A program made the position numbers and the translations under genes. Shown here piece after piece: positions 8,172 through 20,741 of a stretch of 64,000 nucleotides of DNA; position 1 is the stretch's first letter; the number at the start of each line of letters is the position of its first letter. Under the pieces are notes generated by a model. The model saw nothing but the letters and a program-made list of their open reading frames with translations, was not told the origin of the DNA and made no database searches. This DNA comes from DSSB01 sp046346845. Its GTDB lineage: Bacteria; UBA10199; DSSB01. The stretch is from positions 1 to 64,000 of the forward strand of contig JAXMHH010000003.1 in NCBI GenBank assembly GCA_046346845.1. The letters run 5' to 3'.

Positions 8172-8915
8172 ATGGACTGGATGAATAAAAAGGTATTTCG
8201 GTTGATTTTCTGGGGACTTGCCCTAGCTCTGCTCAGTGCCTGCGCTGGCACTGCGGGCCCGGTACCGGCGGATTTGGGGTCGACCCAGCCCCCTGGTCTC
8301 GATGGTTCCGCCAACGCCGCCCAACCCCTGGCGGTAGGCCAGCCCGCCCCGATCGCGGACACCGTCGGTTGCGAGGCCTGCGTGAGCCTTTTCCTCGCCA
8401 AACCCAAGGCGGAATGCCGTTTCGAGGACCAAAGCTACCGAATGCACCTGAGCGGCCACCTCCAGCCGAGCGCCTTCCACCCCAGGCAAAATCTCTCGGG
8501 CCTATTTTTGCGAATTGTCGATCCGAGCCGAAGCCAATACCTGGATACCCCCTTGAGCGGAGAAATCCGCTCCGAGGCAGGCAAGTCCGTGGAAAATCTA
8601 AGCGGCAGCTTCGAAACCAAAATCCGGTCGGCCTATCCGCCCGATTTGAAATATTACCTCTTGCCGACAGGGGCAACCCCCCCCGTCTCGAATAGCCTCC
8701 AAGCCTGCAGCGGCAATCCTTGCGCGCCGCCGGGATCCCTAGATTTGAACGGGACCCTATTCGGCAACCCCGGCCCGCTGAACCTTCCCACCCAAGACCC
8801 GTCCGGCGAAAACGCCCCCGCCAAACACGACCTCAAGCCGGCTCCCAGCGACGCAATCTTGATGTCACTGGTTCCAAACTGCGAATTGGACCTGAAGCCC
8901 GATTTCTTGCGGTAG
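8172..8915 (+). CDS. Hypothetical lipoprotein
   Basis: I do not recognise the family. The N-terminus has a basic start, a hydrophobic stretch and the lipobox LSAC with C24 as the lipidated residue, so the mature protein is membrane-anchored and outside the cytoplasm. Gly follows at +3 rather than Asp at +2, which would favour outer-membrane sorting. The mature part has several Cys pairs (GCEAC near 66-70, then ECRF, ACSGNPC and PNCEL), which suggests disulfides. Pro/Gly/Ser-rich linkers follow. The second half has alternating strands such as GLFLRIVDP and YYLLPTG, possibly a beta-sandwich. The in-frame reading continues far upstream, but only as a shadow of the leftward operon. Its stop is 7 bases from the convergent membrane-protein gene. 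Confidence 0.75.
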   Translation: MDWMNKKVFRLIFWGLALALLSACAGTAGPVPADLGSTQPPGLDGSANAAQPLAVGQPAPIADTVGCEACVSLFLAKPKAECRFEDQSYRMHLSGHLQPSAFHPRQNLSGLFLRIVDPSRSQYLDTPLSGEIRSEAGKSVENLSGSFETKIRSAYPPDLKYYLLPTGATPPVSNSLQACSGNPCAPPGSLDLNGTLFGNPGPLNLPTQDPSGENAPAKHDLKPAPSDAILMSLVPNCELDLKPDFLR

Positions 8916-8922
8916 GGACTGG

Positions 8923-9432
8923 CTATTTAAAATACGGAATCCGGCTCAACATCAGCCCAACATAGGCCGTCGCGGTCATCAAGAAGAGATTGAGGATGGC
9001 GATGCTGCGCATCCGCCCCACCGCCTTGTCGACCAAGGCCGCGGGCACTTGGTCCGCCATGGCCTGCTCGCCGGTTCCCGTGATCCGCAGGCCGAGGCCG
9101 AAGCTCTGGTAGGCGGCCAGGATGTAGACGACGAAGAAGATCAAGAGCTTGACGATGAGCACGGTCGAGACGGCGGAAAAATACTGCAGGCCCATGACAA
9201 TTTTATAATCCGTGAGCCGGATTGCCCCGGTGACGACCATCAGGGACATCGTCAGCAGGAAAGTCACGTGGTAGAACTTGGCATTGCGCCGCAGGGCCAC
9301 CAGGCGAGCCTCCCCTTCCATGTGCTTGTTGATCATGGGAACAGCCGCGAAGGCGAAGTAAAAGGAGACCCCCATGCCGATCGTCCAACAGACGAGGTGG
9401 GACAAAATCAATAGGTAGGATTGAATGCCCAT
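8923..9432 (-). CDS. Four-helix integral membrane protein, unknown family
   Basis: A 169-residue inner-membrane protein with four predicted transmembrane helices at about 5-30, 55-76, 85-108 and 145-165. The first helix contains H12 and C15 (LSHLVCWTIGMG), and a conserved-looking H55 lies in FYHVTFLLTM. His residues within helices in small four-helix proteins can bind heme or copper (as in CopD-like or cytochrome b-like families), but that is only a suggestion. The ATG sits directly after the stop of the 85-residue gene, so the two form an operon and may form one complex. A di-heme peroxidase gene is divergent from them. Confidence 0.7.
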   Translation of the reverse strand: MGIQSYLLILSHLVCWTIGMGVSFYFAFAAVPMINKHMEGEARLVALRRNAKFYHVTFLLTMSLMVVTGAIRLTDYKIVMGLQYFSAVSTVLIVKLLIFFVVYILAAYQSFGLGLRITGTGEQAMADQVPAALVDKAVGRMRSIAILNLFLMTATAYVGLMLSRIPYFK

Positions 9433-9690
9433 TTATGCCTTCGCCTCCGGCGCTGCAGCGCCCGTCTGGCCTTCGAACTTCTCGACGATCTCCACGCAGA
9501 ACTTCTCCATCCGGTACATATACATCATGGCGAGGATCTGGGTGAACATCCACAGCAGCAGCGTCCCCAGGACCCAACCGAGGTGGCTGCCCAGGCCCGC
9601 CGGGTTGCGCTCCAGGTGGATGCCTGTGACGATCGAGATGCAGAAGAGGACGAAGGTCCCCAGATTGAGCAGATTCAGCAGGATTTTCAC
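9433..9690 (-). CDS. Small two-helix membrane protein
   Basis: An 85-residue protein with two transmembrane helices at about residues 3-22 and 34-56, then a charged tail YRMEKFCVEIVEKFEGQ ending in Ala/Pro/Glu. I start it at a GTG with GGGAGG 8 bases upstream; another GTG five codons earlier lies inside that Shine-Dalgarno sequence. H25 and H36 lie in the loop between the helices. The stop TAA touches the ATG of the four-helix protein, so they are co-translated. I know no function; a two-part membrane electron-carrier or sensor complex is one possibility given the divergent cytochrome peroxidase. Confidence 0.6.
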   Translation of the reverse strand: MKILLNLLNLGTFVLFCISIVTGIHLERNPAGLGSHLGWVLGTLLLWMFTQILAMMYMYRMEKFCVEIVEKFEGQTGAAAPEAKA

Positions 9691-9728
9691 GACATGGCCT
9701 CCCACCCGACGACCTCATGACAAAACGT

Positions 9729-9756
9729 TTGGGATTTCGGCCCCGAGGGTTATAAT
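9729..9756 (+). promoter_or_regulatory. Candidate sigma70 promoter for the MauG/CcpA gene
   Basis: TTGGGA (4 of 6 matches to the -35 consensus) and a perfect TATAAT are separated by 16 bases in an 87-102 base divergent gap. Transcription would start near 9763 and give a leader of about 30 bases, with AGGAGGG just before the ATG at 9793. A match by eye only. Confidence 0.5.
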
Positions 9757-9792
9757 TCGGGCCTGTAGCGGTCAAGTCAAAAGGAGGGAGAG

Positions 9793-10917
9793 ATGCCCAA
9801 ACGGTTATTTCGGTGCGCCGCGCTCGGCGGTATCTTGTTGGCGACGGTAAACTGCGGAAAAAAGGAAGCGGCCAAGCCCCCGGCCCCCGAAGCCCCCCAG
9901 GTGGCGGCCCCGGCCCCTGTCGCCGCACCCGCCAAGGCCGAGAAAGGCGCCCCGACCGCCGAGGGAGCTCCCTTCCTCCAGGTTCCGCTCGGCCTGGACA
10001 CCAACCTCAATATCCCAGCCGACAACCCCCTGACTCCCGAGAAAATCGAGCTCGGCCGGCTCCTCTATTTCGACAAGCGGCTTTCCAAGGATGTGACGAT
10101 TTCCTGCGCCAGCTGCCATGACCCCAAGCGGGGCTGGACCGACAACCAGCCCGTCTCGGACGGAATCCACGGGGGCAAGGGAACCCGAAGCGCCCCGACG
10201 GTGATCAATTCCACCTATAACTTGGTGCAATTCTGGGACGGCCGCGCCAAAAACCTCGAAGAGCAGGCCCTGGGCCCCATCATCAATCCGGTCGAGATGG
10301 GCATGGCTTCGCACGACGAGATGGTCAGCTCGCTCAGCAATATCCAGGCCTATCGCCCCCTCTTCCAAAAGGCCTTCGGCGACGACAAGATCACCAAGGA
10401 ACGGGTGGCCATGGCCATCGCCTCCTTCGAGCGGACGGTGCTGGGCGGCAATTCCAAGTTCGACCGCTACAGCAACGGCGACAAGACGGCCATGAACGAA
10501 TCGGAGATCCGCGGCCGCGACCTCTTCTTCGGCAAGGCCAATTGCACGCGCTGCCACGTCGGCAGCAATTTCAGCGACAGCGACTTCCACAACCTGGGCG
10601 TCGGGATGAGCAAGGCCAAGCCCGACCTGGGCCGCTACGAGATCAGCAAAGAAGAGAAGGACAAGGGCGCCTTCAAGACCCCCACGGTCCGCGACATCAG
10701 CCGGACGGCGCCCTATATGCACGACGGCTCGGTGGCCACCTTGGAGGAGGTCGTCGACCTGTATGACCGAGGCGGCGAGCCCAACAAATGGCTGGACGTC
10801 AAGGTGGTGAAGCTGAACCTGACGCCCCAGGAAAAGGCCGATTTGGTGGCCTTCATGAAGGCCTTGGACAGCGATCCCTACCCGATGGTGGAAGACCCCA
10901 AGGCCTTCCCGCAATAG
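9793..10917 (+). CDS. Di-heme cytochrome c peroxidase, MauG/CcpA family
   Basis: Periplasmic two-heme peroxidase that reduces H2O2 or, in MauG, oxidises a protein partner. Heme c motifs are CASCH at 105-109 (SCASCHDPKRGW) and CTRCH at 251-255. The conserved NPVEMG motif and the late APYMHDGS heme-ligand region are present. The N-terminus has a signal sequence ending ATVNC with C21, so it may be a lipoprotein, although the lipobox is not ideal. An Ala/Pro-rich linker of about 35 residues follows, as in tethered cytochromes. Length 374 fits the family plus linker. AAGGAGGGAGAG lies directly before the ATG. Divergent from two small membrane proteins that could be redox partners (inference). Confidence 0.94.
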   Translation: MPKRLFRCAALGGILLATVNCGKKEAAKPPAPEAPQVAAPAPVAAPAKAEKGAPTAEGAPFLQVPLGLDTNLNIPADNPLTPEKIELGRLLYFDKRLSKDVTISCASCHDPKRGWTDNQPVSDGIHGGKGTRSAPTVINSTYNLVQFWDGRAKNLEEQALGPIINPVEMGMASHDEMVSSLSNIQAYRPLFQKAFGDDKITKERVAMAIASFERTVLGGNSKFDRYSNGDKTAMNESEIRGRDLFFGKANCTRCHVGSNFSDSDFHNLGVGMSKAKPDLGRYEISKEEKDKGAFKTPTVRDISRTAPYMHDGSVATLEEVVDLYDRGGEPNKWLDVKVVKLNLTPQEKADLVAFMKALDSDPYPMVEDPKAFPQ

Positions 10918-11007
10918 GCGGAAACGGGCCTCCGGGCGTCAATAATAGGGTTGAATTCCAAGCCCATATCCCCTAAGGACCAAGGGTCTTTTTCGCCTGG
11001 AGGCCCT

Positions 11008-11928
11008 ATGTCCTTGACCGTCATCGGCACCGTCGCCCTCGATACCGTCGAAACCCCCTTTGGCAAGCTGGAAGCGGGCCTGGGCGGCTCGGCCACGCAC
11101 TTCAGCGCCTCCGCCACCTTCTTCACCCCGCTCTCCCTGGTGGCAGTGATCGGCGAGGACTTCCCCGAGGAACACCTGGAGTATTTCCGCTCGCGCCCGA
11201 TCAATCTCGAAGGCCTGCAGCGCCTGCCGGGAAAGACCTTCCGCTGGACGGGGCGTTACGAACACGACCTCAACACCGCCCACACCCTCGAAACCCAGCT
11301 GAACGTCCTGCTCGACTTCGCGCCGCGCCTGACTCCCGCGATCCGCCGGAATAAATACCTATTCCTCGGCAACATCGATCCCGTCCTCCAGGCCCAGGTC
11401 ATCGACCAAGCCGAAGGCAAACCCTTTGTCGCGGCCGATACGATGAACTATTGGATCACGGGCCACCGCGACAATCTCCTAAAAACCCTGCGGCGCGTCG
11501 ACATGCTGCTGATCAACGAGGGCGAGGCGCGGCTGCTGGCCAACACGGCCAATTTAGTCAAGGCGAGCCGCAGCATCCGGGAGCTGGGTCCCAAGACCCT
11601 GATCATCAAGCGCGGGGAATACGGGGCCCTGGTCTTCCACGGCGAGGAGATCTTCAGCGCCCCCGCCCTGCCCCTCGAGGACATCCAAGACCCGACCGGC
11701 GCCGGCGACTCCTTCGCCGGCGGGGTGATGGGCTACCTGGCCCAGACCGGCGATCTGAGTTTCCAAAACCTGAAGAAGGCGGTGATTTACGGCAGCGTGA
11801 TGGCGAGCTTCATCGTCGAAAAGTTCAGCATGGACCGGCTGCGCAACCTGACCCGCGAGGAGATCGAGGCGCGTTACCGGCAATTTCGCGAGCTGGCCCA
11901 CTTCGAAAACCTCGCCGGCGCCGCCTAG
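11008..11928 (+). CDS. PfkB-family sugar/nucleoside kinase
   Basis: Ribokinase-fold kinase of 306 residues that phosphorylates a sugar or nucleoside with ATP. It opens MSLTVIGTVALDTVETPFG, followed by LGGSATHFS as the substrate-binding Gly-Gly motif. The anion hole and catalytic Asp are in DPTGAGDSFAGG. An ATP-site motif LIIKRGEYGAL lies before it. The lack of the usual long lid and the motif TMNYW favour an adenosine/2-keto-sugar-like subgroup, but the substrate cannot be read from sequence. GGAGG lies 6 bases before the ATG at 11008; a frame 19 codons longer has no such site. It sits 13 bases before the mutase gene in the same direction, so an operon is likely. Confidence 0.88.
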   Translation: MSLTVIGTVALDTVETPFGKLEAGLGGSATHFSASATFFTPLSLVAVIGEDFPEEHLEYFRSRPINLEGLQRLPGKTFRWTGRYEHDLNTAHTLETQLNVLLDFAPRLTPAIRRNKYLFLGNIDPVLQAQVIDQAEGKPFVAADTMNYWITGHRDNLLKTLRRVDMLLINEGEARLLANTANLVKASRSIRELGPKTLIIKRGEYGALVFHGEEIFSAPALPLEDIQDPTGAGDSFAGGVMGYLAQTGDLSFQNLKKAVIYGSVMASFIVEKFSMDRLRNLTREEIEARYRQFRELAHFENLAGAA

Positions 11929-11941
11929 AAAAAGTGATGTT

Positions 11942-13606
<1,665 letters not shown>

Positions 13607-13615
13607 GATCCTGGC

Positions 13616-15214
13616 ATGAGCAACGCGGCGGACCTCTACAACATCGCCCTCGACTGCGTCGACAAGCACGCCTCCGTCCTCCAGAACAAGCACAAGGTCG
13701 CCCTCCTCTACCTCAAGGAAGACCCCGCGACCGGCCACCTGCGCGAGCCTCCCCTTCGCCTCTCTTATGCGAGCCTGCAAGGCCTGACCAATGCCATGGC
13801 CAACGCCTTCGCCGGGCTGGGCCTGCCGCGCGGCTCTCGGGTGGTCTTGCGCCTGGCCAACAGCGCGGAATTCCCGATCAGCTTCCTCGGCGCCGTCAAG
13901 GCGGGGCTAATTCCAATCCCGACCTCCATCCAACTGACTTGGCCGGAATTGGAATTCATCCTCCGGGACAGCGCGGCCGCGGCCTTGGTCGCCGGAGCGG
14001 ACCTGTTGCCGAAGGAACTCTTGTCCAATAGGCCCCCATTGCTGCGGGAGATCCTCTGGCTGAGCGAAAAGGGACAGGAACTCCCCGAGGGGGTGAGGCG
14101 CTGGCAGGACCTGCTCAAGGCGGCGGACGCCCAGTTCCAAACCGAGCCGACCGCCGCCGACTCGCCCGCCTTTTGGCTCTACACCAGCGGCACCGAGGGC
14201 CGGCCCAAGGCGGTCATCCACGCCCACCGCAGCATCCGCGCCCACGACGCCCGCGCGAGGCTTTGGCAGGACTTGCGCGCCGGCGACGTGGTCTTCAACA
14301 CCAGCGCCCTCAATTGGAGCTACGCCCTGACCTGCGGGATGCTCGATGTTTGGCGTCACGGCCTGACCTCGGTCGTCTACCAGGGGCGCCTCAGCCCGGA
14401 GCTGCTCTCCCAGATCGTCCGGCGCCACGGGGTGACAACCTTGATGACCGTGCCCGGCATCTACCGGCGCCTGCTACCCTACTTGCGGGAACGCGAGGGC
14501 GCCCTGGCCGGCCTGCGCGTTTGCCTGAGCGCCGGCGAGAAACTGGCCGACGAGCTGCGGGCCGGCCTCCAAGCGGCGATGGGCCTGGAAATCCGGGAGG
14601 GCCTCGGCATGACGGAACACTCCGTCTACCTGGTGCAAGGCCAAGACTCGGCCCCGATTTCCGGCTCCTGCGGCCAGGCCCTGCCCGGCCAGCGCATCGC
14701 GGTCCTTCGGGAAGACCTGAGCGAATGCAAGCCGGGCGAAACGGGCATCCTGGCCTCGCACCGTTCCTGCGAGGGCCTCATGCTGGGCTACCATGCGCGG
14801 CCCGAGGAAGAGGCCGGCGCCTTCCGCGGCGAATGGTTCCTCAGCGGCGACCTCGCCACGCGGGACGAAGCAGGGAACTTCTTTTTTCTGGGAAGGCGGG
14901 ACGACGTGCTGACCTCGGGCGGTTACCGGGTCTCCCCCATGGAAGTAGAGGCCGCGCTAAACGCCCACCCCGCTGTGGCCGAGTCGGCAGCGGTCAACGT
15001 CGAACTCGAGCCGGGCAAGACCTTGATCGAGGCCTTCGTGGTGCTGCATGGGGGCCACGCCGCAACCCAGAGCTTGGCACAGGAGATCCTCGCTTCAGCC
15101 GCCACACGGCTGGCCGCCTACAAGGTGCCTAGGCAGGTGGTCTTCCTGCGCGAGCTGCCCAAGACCGCCAACGGAAAGCTGCGCCGCCAGGCCCTCGCCA
15201 AGCCCGGCGGATAG
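13616..15214 (+). CDS. AMP-forming acyl-CoA synthetase (benzoate/acyl-CoA ligase-like)
   Basis: ANL-superfamily ligase that activates a carboxylic acid with ATP and joins it to CoA. The P-loop is YTSGTEGRPKAV near residue 187. The A5-type motif is EGLGMTEHS, and A7 is GEWFLSGDLATRDEAG. The hinge follows in GRRDDVLTSGGYRVSP, and the catalytic Lys is in KTANGKLRR near the C-terminus. Order and length (532) are complete. The closest pattern is the benzoate-CoA ligase/medium-chain group rather than acetyl-CoA synthetase. It follows the mutase gene closely, so the pair may feed a short-chain or branched acyl-CoA into the mutase; the substrate is not determined. Confidence 0.9.
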   Translation: MSNAADLYNIALDCVDKHASVLQNKHKVALLYLKEDPATGHLREPPLRLSYASLQGLTNAMANAFAGLGLPRGSRVVLRLANSAEFPISFLGAVKAGLIPIPTSIQLTWPELEFILRDSAAAALVAGADLLPKELLSNRPPLLREILWLSEKGQELPEGVRRWQDLLKAADAQFQTEPTAADSPAFWLYTSGTEGRPKAVIHAHRSIRAHDARARLWQDLRAGDVVFNTSALNWSYALTCGMLDVWRHGLTSVVYQGRLSPELLSQIVRRHGVTTLMTVPGIYRRLLPYLREREGALAGLRVCLSAGEKLADELRAGLQAAMGLEIREGLGMTEHSVYLVQGQDSAPISGSCGQALPGQRIAVLREDLSECKPGETGILASHRSCEGLMLGYHARPEEEAGAFRGEWFLSGDLATRDEAGNFFFLGRRDDVLTSGGYRVSPMEVEAALNAHPAVAESAAVNVELEPGKTLIEAFVVLHGGHAATQSLAQEILASAATRLAAYKVPRQVVFLRELPKTANGKLRRQALAKPGG

Positions 15215-15248
15215 AGCTGTGATGTCGGCTGTGTCCCGGCCGTCGCCC

Positions 15249-16226
15249 TCAAACCAAACGGTTTCGGCGTCTTCCGGACCGAAAACTCCAAATATTTTCC
15301 GCGATCTCATCCACCAGCCGCTGCCGCGACTCCCGGCTCGCCCAGGCGATGTGGGGGCTGAGCAAGACCTTGTCCCGCAACTTTGGGTCGAGGAGCGGAT
15401 GCCCCTCGGGCGGCGGCTCTTGGCAGAGGACGTCGCTCGCATAGCCCGCCAGCCTCCCCCGCGCCAGGGCGCCCGCGACCGCCGTCTCGTCCACAATTGG
15501 ACCCCGGGCCAAATTCAGCAGGTAAGCGCCGGGCTTCATCCAAGCCAGGGCCCGGGCATCGATCAGGCCCTGGGTCCGCGGGCTCAAGGGGCAATGCAGG
15601 CTGACGAAATCGCTGGTCTGGAGCAGCCGGCGCAGTTCGAGTCGCCGCTGGAGCGCCGGGTATTTTCCTCCGGGTATCTTCCCCACCGCCACCTCCATCC
15701 CCAGGGCGCGGGCGACGCGGGCGACCCGCCGGCCGATGTTCCCGAATCCCAGGATGCCAAGCCGCTTGCCCGCAAGGTCGCGAAAGGGGAAATCCAGCAG
15801 GGCGAAATGCGGGCTCCGGCTCCATGCCCCCGACTTGACCGCCTCGTCGTGCTCGCGCAGCCGGTGGCCCAAGGCCAAGAGGAACAGGATGGCGTGCTCC
15901 ACCACCGTCGGCGTCGAATAGCCCGCCACGTTGCAGACCGCGACGTCCCGCTCTCGGGCCGCCTGGAGGTCGACGTTGTTGGCGCCGGTAGCGGCGACGC
16001 AGATCAACCTCAGCTTGGGCAGCCGGCCGAGTTGGGCCCGCAGCAAGGGATACTTGTTGGAGATCAGGACTTCCGCCTCCGCGGCCGCCGCGGGCAGCGG
16101 CTCTCCCGTCTCCAGGCTCAGGGCGGAATATTTCCCCTGTTTTCGCAGCCTTTTCAGGTCGAGATCGCCCAAATCGACGGTGGCGGCGTCCAGAAAGAGG
16201 ATCACGGGCGGCGGGTTCTTGGGCAT
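15249..16226 (-). CDS. D-isomer 2-hydroxyacid dehydrogenase
   Basis: NAD(P)-dependent dehydrogenase of 325 residues. The Rossmann motif GFGNIGRRVARVA is mid-protein, and the substrate Arg is in NLARGPIVDETA. The Glu of the relay follows in the CQEPPPEGHPLL region, and the catalytic His is in LSPHIAWASRES. NVAGYSTPTVVEHAI at about 108 is typical of hydroxypyruvate/glycerate dehydrogenases. It may reduce hydroxypyruvate or glyoxylate, but several substrates are possible. I chose the ATG at 16226; a GTG ten codons upstream is an alternative with no better ribosome site. It converges on the acyl-CoA ligase and is divergent from the sulfite reductase operon. Confidence 0.9.
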   Translation of the reverse strand: MPKNPPPVILFLDAATVDLGDLDLKRLRKQGKYSALSLETGEPLPAAAAEAEVLISNKYPLLRAQLGRLPKLRLICVAATGANNVDLQAARERDVAVCNVAGYSTPTVVEHAILFLLALGHRLREHDEAVKSGAWSRSPHFALLDFPFRDLAGKRLGILGFGNIGRRVARVARALGMEVAVGKIPGGKYPALQRRLELRRLLQTSDFVSLHCPLSPRTQGLIDARALAWMKPGAYLLNLARGPIVDETAVAGALARGRLAGYASDVLCQEPPPEGHPLLDPKLRDKVLLSPHIAWASRESRQRLVDEIAENIWSFRSGRRRNRLV

Positions 16227-16373
16227 GGGCCCTTGTAGCGAGATTCCCGAGCCCACTCCAAGCGAAATTTGCCGTGGCGAATGGGTCCGGACTTGCTAGA
16301 AATGACGGGCAAATTTAAACTTGTTCGGGCGCCCGGGAATGTGATTTAGCCTGTCCAGGACACGGAGTTACCC

Positions 16374-18641
<2,268 letters not shown>

Positions 18642-18662
18642 GCGCCCGAGAGGATTCAAGGC

Positions 18663-19235
18663 ATGGAACTCCAACACCTCAACGTCAAGCTCTTCGCCGA
18701 GCGCCCCGCAGGGGTCGAGCGCGAGCTCTTCACCCCCATCTTCCACTCCTGGATCCAAGACCAGGTCTGTGAAGAGCTGCTGATCGACGTCGCCGATTAT
18801 CTCCACGTGCCGGCGGGCCCGGGCATCGTGCTGGTGGGATACGAGGCCGATTACAGCATGGACGAGACGGGGCAGCGCCTGGGACTACGCTACAACCGAA
18901 AGAAGCCCTTGCCGGGGGACAACCGCGCCAAGCTAAGTCAGGCGCTGCGCGCCGCGCTGATCGCGGCCCGGCGGCTCGAAGGCGACACCCGCCTCGCGGG
19001 TAATTTGCGGTTCAACCGCCGGGAACTGGAGCTGTTCGTGAACGACCGGGCCATCGCCCCCAACACGCCGGCGACCTGGTCCGCCCTGCGAGGCGAGCTC
19101 GAAAATTTCTTCTCGAACACCTTCGGCACGGGCACTTTCGAATTGCGCCCGCAGCCGGACCCTCGGGAACGCTTCGGCGTCACCGTGAATTCCAAAAGCG
19201 AACTCGATTTCGAAGCCCTCTCGAAAACCCTCTAG
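18663..19235 (+). CDS. Conserved hypothetical partner of the sulfite reductase
   Basis: I do not recognise a named domain. The 190-residue protein is soluble, with no signal peptide or membrane helix. Visible features are an early HSWIQDQVCEELLIDVADY, a Gly-rich GPGIVLVGYEADYSMDE, and a central basic helix GDNRAKLSQALRAALIAARRLE. The end, FGVTVNSKSELDFEALSKTL, contains an SKS turn. It sits between the siroheme reductase (21 bases upstream) and a rhodanese (8 bases downstream) in one operon, so it is likely a dedicated accessory, regulator or electron-transfer helper. Only C41 is present, so it is unlikely to hold an iron-sulfur cluster alone. Confidence 0.7.
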   Translation: MELQHLNVKLFAERPAGVERELFTPIFHSWIQDQVCEELLIDVADYLHVPAGPGIVLVGYEADYSMDETGQRLGLRYNRKKPLPGDNRAKLSQALRAALIAARRLEGDTRLAGNLRFNRRELELFVNDRAIAPNTPATWSALRGELENFFSNTFGTGTFELRPQPDPRERFGVTVNSKSELDFEALSKTL

Positions 19236-19243
19236 GAGCCACC

Positions 19244-19681
19244 ATGCCCATCCAGCAGATCAACCCCGAAGCAGCCAAGCAAATCCTCGACGAGGACTCT
19301 CAGGCGATTTACGTCGACGTGCGCTCGATTCCCGAATTCGCGGCGGGACACCCGATCCGCGCCGTCAATATCCCCATCATGCACAAGGGCGGCTACGGCA
19401 TGGAGCCCAATGGAGATTTCTTGAAGGTCGCGGAGGCGGTGCTGCCCAAAGACCGCAAGCTGATCGTCGGCTGCCTGGCCGGCGGCCGTTCGCAGAAGGC
19501 CTGCGAGCTGCTGGAGCAGCGGGGCTTCTCGATCCTCTACAACGTCTACGGCGGCTTCGGCGGGGGGCGCAACCCCGAGACCGGCGAGCCGCAGCTCGGC
19601 TGGAAGGACCTGGGCCTGCCCGTCAGCGACGAGAACGGGGACGGGGTGAGCTACCAATCCCTGGCCGCCAAGGCGAAATAG
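19244..19681 (+). CDS. Rhodanese-like sulfurtransferase
   Basis: A single-domain, 145-residue cytoplasmic rhodanese that carries sulfane sulfur on a Cys. The opening YVDVRSIPEFAAGHPIRAVNIP is the standard D-V-R and H-I-x-G-A-x-N pattern. The active Cys is C77 in VGCLAGGRSQKACELL, giving the loop C-L-A-G-G-R; the Gly-rich loop with Arg binds thiosulfate-like anions. A GGFGGG stretch and a short C-terminal tail follow. GGAGCC precedes the ATG by 4 bases. It closes the sulfite reductase operon, so it may hand on reduced sulfur or thiosulfate. Its stop lies one base from the convergent crcB stop. Confidence 0.92.
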   Translation: MPIQQINPEAAKQILDEDSQAIYVDVRSIPEFAAGHPIRAVNIPIMHKGGYGMEPNGDFLKVAEAVLPKDRKLIVGCLAGGRSQKACELLEQRGFSILYNVYGGFGGGRNPETGEPQLGWKDLGLPVSDENGDGVSYQSLAAKAK

Positions 19682-19682
19682 G

Positions 19683-20054
19683 CTAAAACCAACGCGCCAC
19701 CAAGACGCCGATCCACAAGGCCAAGAAACCCGCCGCCACGCTGCCAAGCAGATTGGCCAGGCCGAGGGCTGCCTTCCCCTCCTGGAGGAGCTTGAAGCTC
19801 TCGAACATGTAAGTAGAGAAAGTGGTATAGGCCCCCAGGAAGCCGACGAAGAAGAAATTGCGCAGAGCCACGGAGCTGTGCAGGCGATCCCCCGCCAAGG
19901 TCGCGCCCAAGCCAATCAAGAAACACCCGCTGAGGTTCACCGCGAAGGTTCCGAAGGGAAAGCCCAGGCCCATCCAGCGCTGTACCAGGCCGCCGAAGAC
20001 GTAACGGCTGATGGCCCCCAAAATTCCCCCTAAAGAAAGATAGAGATAAGCCAT
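19683..20054 (-). CDS. crcB: Fluoride ion channel CrcB/FluC
   Basis: Small dual-topology inner-membrane channel that lets fluoride out of the cell. The 123 residues have four transmembrane helices. Family motifs are GGILGAISRYVFGG at the start, FGTFAVNLSGCFLIG in helix 2 and the Phe-box/Na-site region GFLGAYTTFSTY in helix 3. AAGGAGTCCT ahead of the ATG is a strong ribosome site. It begins 9 bases after the uracil-DNA glycosylase stop, so both share a transcript. I looked for a fluoride riboswitch: the 9-base gap has no room for one. Confidence 0.95.
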   Translation of the reverse strand: MAYLYLSLGGILGAISRYVFGGLVQRWMGLGFPFGTFAVNLSGCFLIGLGATLAGDRLHSSVALRNFFFVGFLGAYTTFSTYMFESFKLLQEGKAALGLANLLGSVAAGFLALWIGVLVARWF

Positions 20055-20063
20055 AGGACTCCT

Positions 20064-20738
20064 TCATTCCCGCAGCATGGTTTTAGCCCTGCGGAAAATG
20101 GCATCGAACATCCGTTCCGTCAATTTTCCGGTGAAGGTGTTCTGCTGGCTGGGGTGGTAGGAGCCCAGCAGGCGATAAGGGCCGGCCTGCACCTCCACGC
20201 CGTGCGAGAAGCGGGGTTTGGGACGGGGGGACCAGCCCTGCTCCGCCAAGAGCCTTAAGACGCAATCCCACGCGAAACCGCCGAGCGGCAGGATCACGCG
20301 GACTCGCTTCAAGAGGGATAGCTCCTGGACGAGAAAGGGATGGCAATGCTCGCGCTCTTCGGGAAGCGGCTTGTTCTGGGGTGGGGCACAACGCAAGGCC
20401 GCGCTGAGATAGGCGTCTTGTAAGGCCAGCCCGTCGTCTCGCGAGACGGAGCGGGCTTGGTTGGCGAACCCGGCCCGATGGAGGGCGCGGTACAGCCATT
20501 CGCCGGAACGGTCGCCGGTGAACATCCGCCCCGTGCGGTTGGCCCCGTGGGCAGCGGGGGCGAGCCCGATGATCCACAGCCGCGCCCGAGGATCCCCGAA
20601 GCCCGGCACCGGCTTTCCCCAGTAGACCTCGCCGGCGAAGGCCGGCTTGCCTTGGCGCGCCACCTGCTCCCGCCAACGGACCAAGCGAGGGCAGAGGCGG
20701 CAGGCGACAATACGGCGATGGAGTTGGGTAAAATTCAT
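20064..20738 (-). CDS. Type-5 uracil-DNA glycosylase (UdgB-like, iron-sulfur)
   Basis: Removes uracil (and often hypoxanthine) from DNA. The 224 residues open MNFTQLHRRIVACRLCPRLVRWRE, with the CxxC that starts the [4Fe-4S] site; C-terminal partners include LRCAPP and a later Cys. Motif A is GLAPAAHGANRTGRMFTGD, and the motif B His is in LGSYHPSQQNTFTG. In motif A the Asn/Asp of classical enzymes is replaced by Ala (APAAHG), as in UdgB. The chosen ATG follows a strong terminator directly (see that entry) and has only CAGG before it, so its promoter or start is unusual. A longer frame runs through the hairpin, which I reject. Confidence 0.9.
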   Translation of the reverse strand: MNFTQLHRRIVACRLCPRLVRWREQVARQGKPAFAGEVYWGKPVPGFGDPRARLWIIGLAPAAHGANRTGRMFTGDRSGEWLYRALHRAGFANQARSVSRDDGLALQDAYLSAALRCAPPQNKPLPEEREHCHPFLVQELSLLKRVRVILPLGGFAWDCVLRLLAEQGWSPRPKPRFSHGVEVQAGPYRLLGSYHPSQQNTFTGKLTERMFDAIFRRAKTMLRE

Positions 20739-20741
20739 CCT

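Noticed and set aside
9805..10914. Open frame of 369 codons opposite the MauG gene
   Set aside because: Antisense shadow; the sense strand has both heme motifs.
20055..20063. Fluoride riboswitch before crcB
   Set aside because: Only 9 bases separate crcB from the glycosylase stop, and no riboswitch-like fold could fit.
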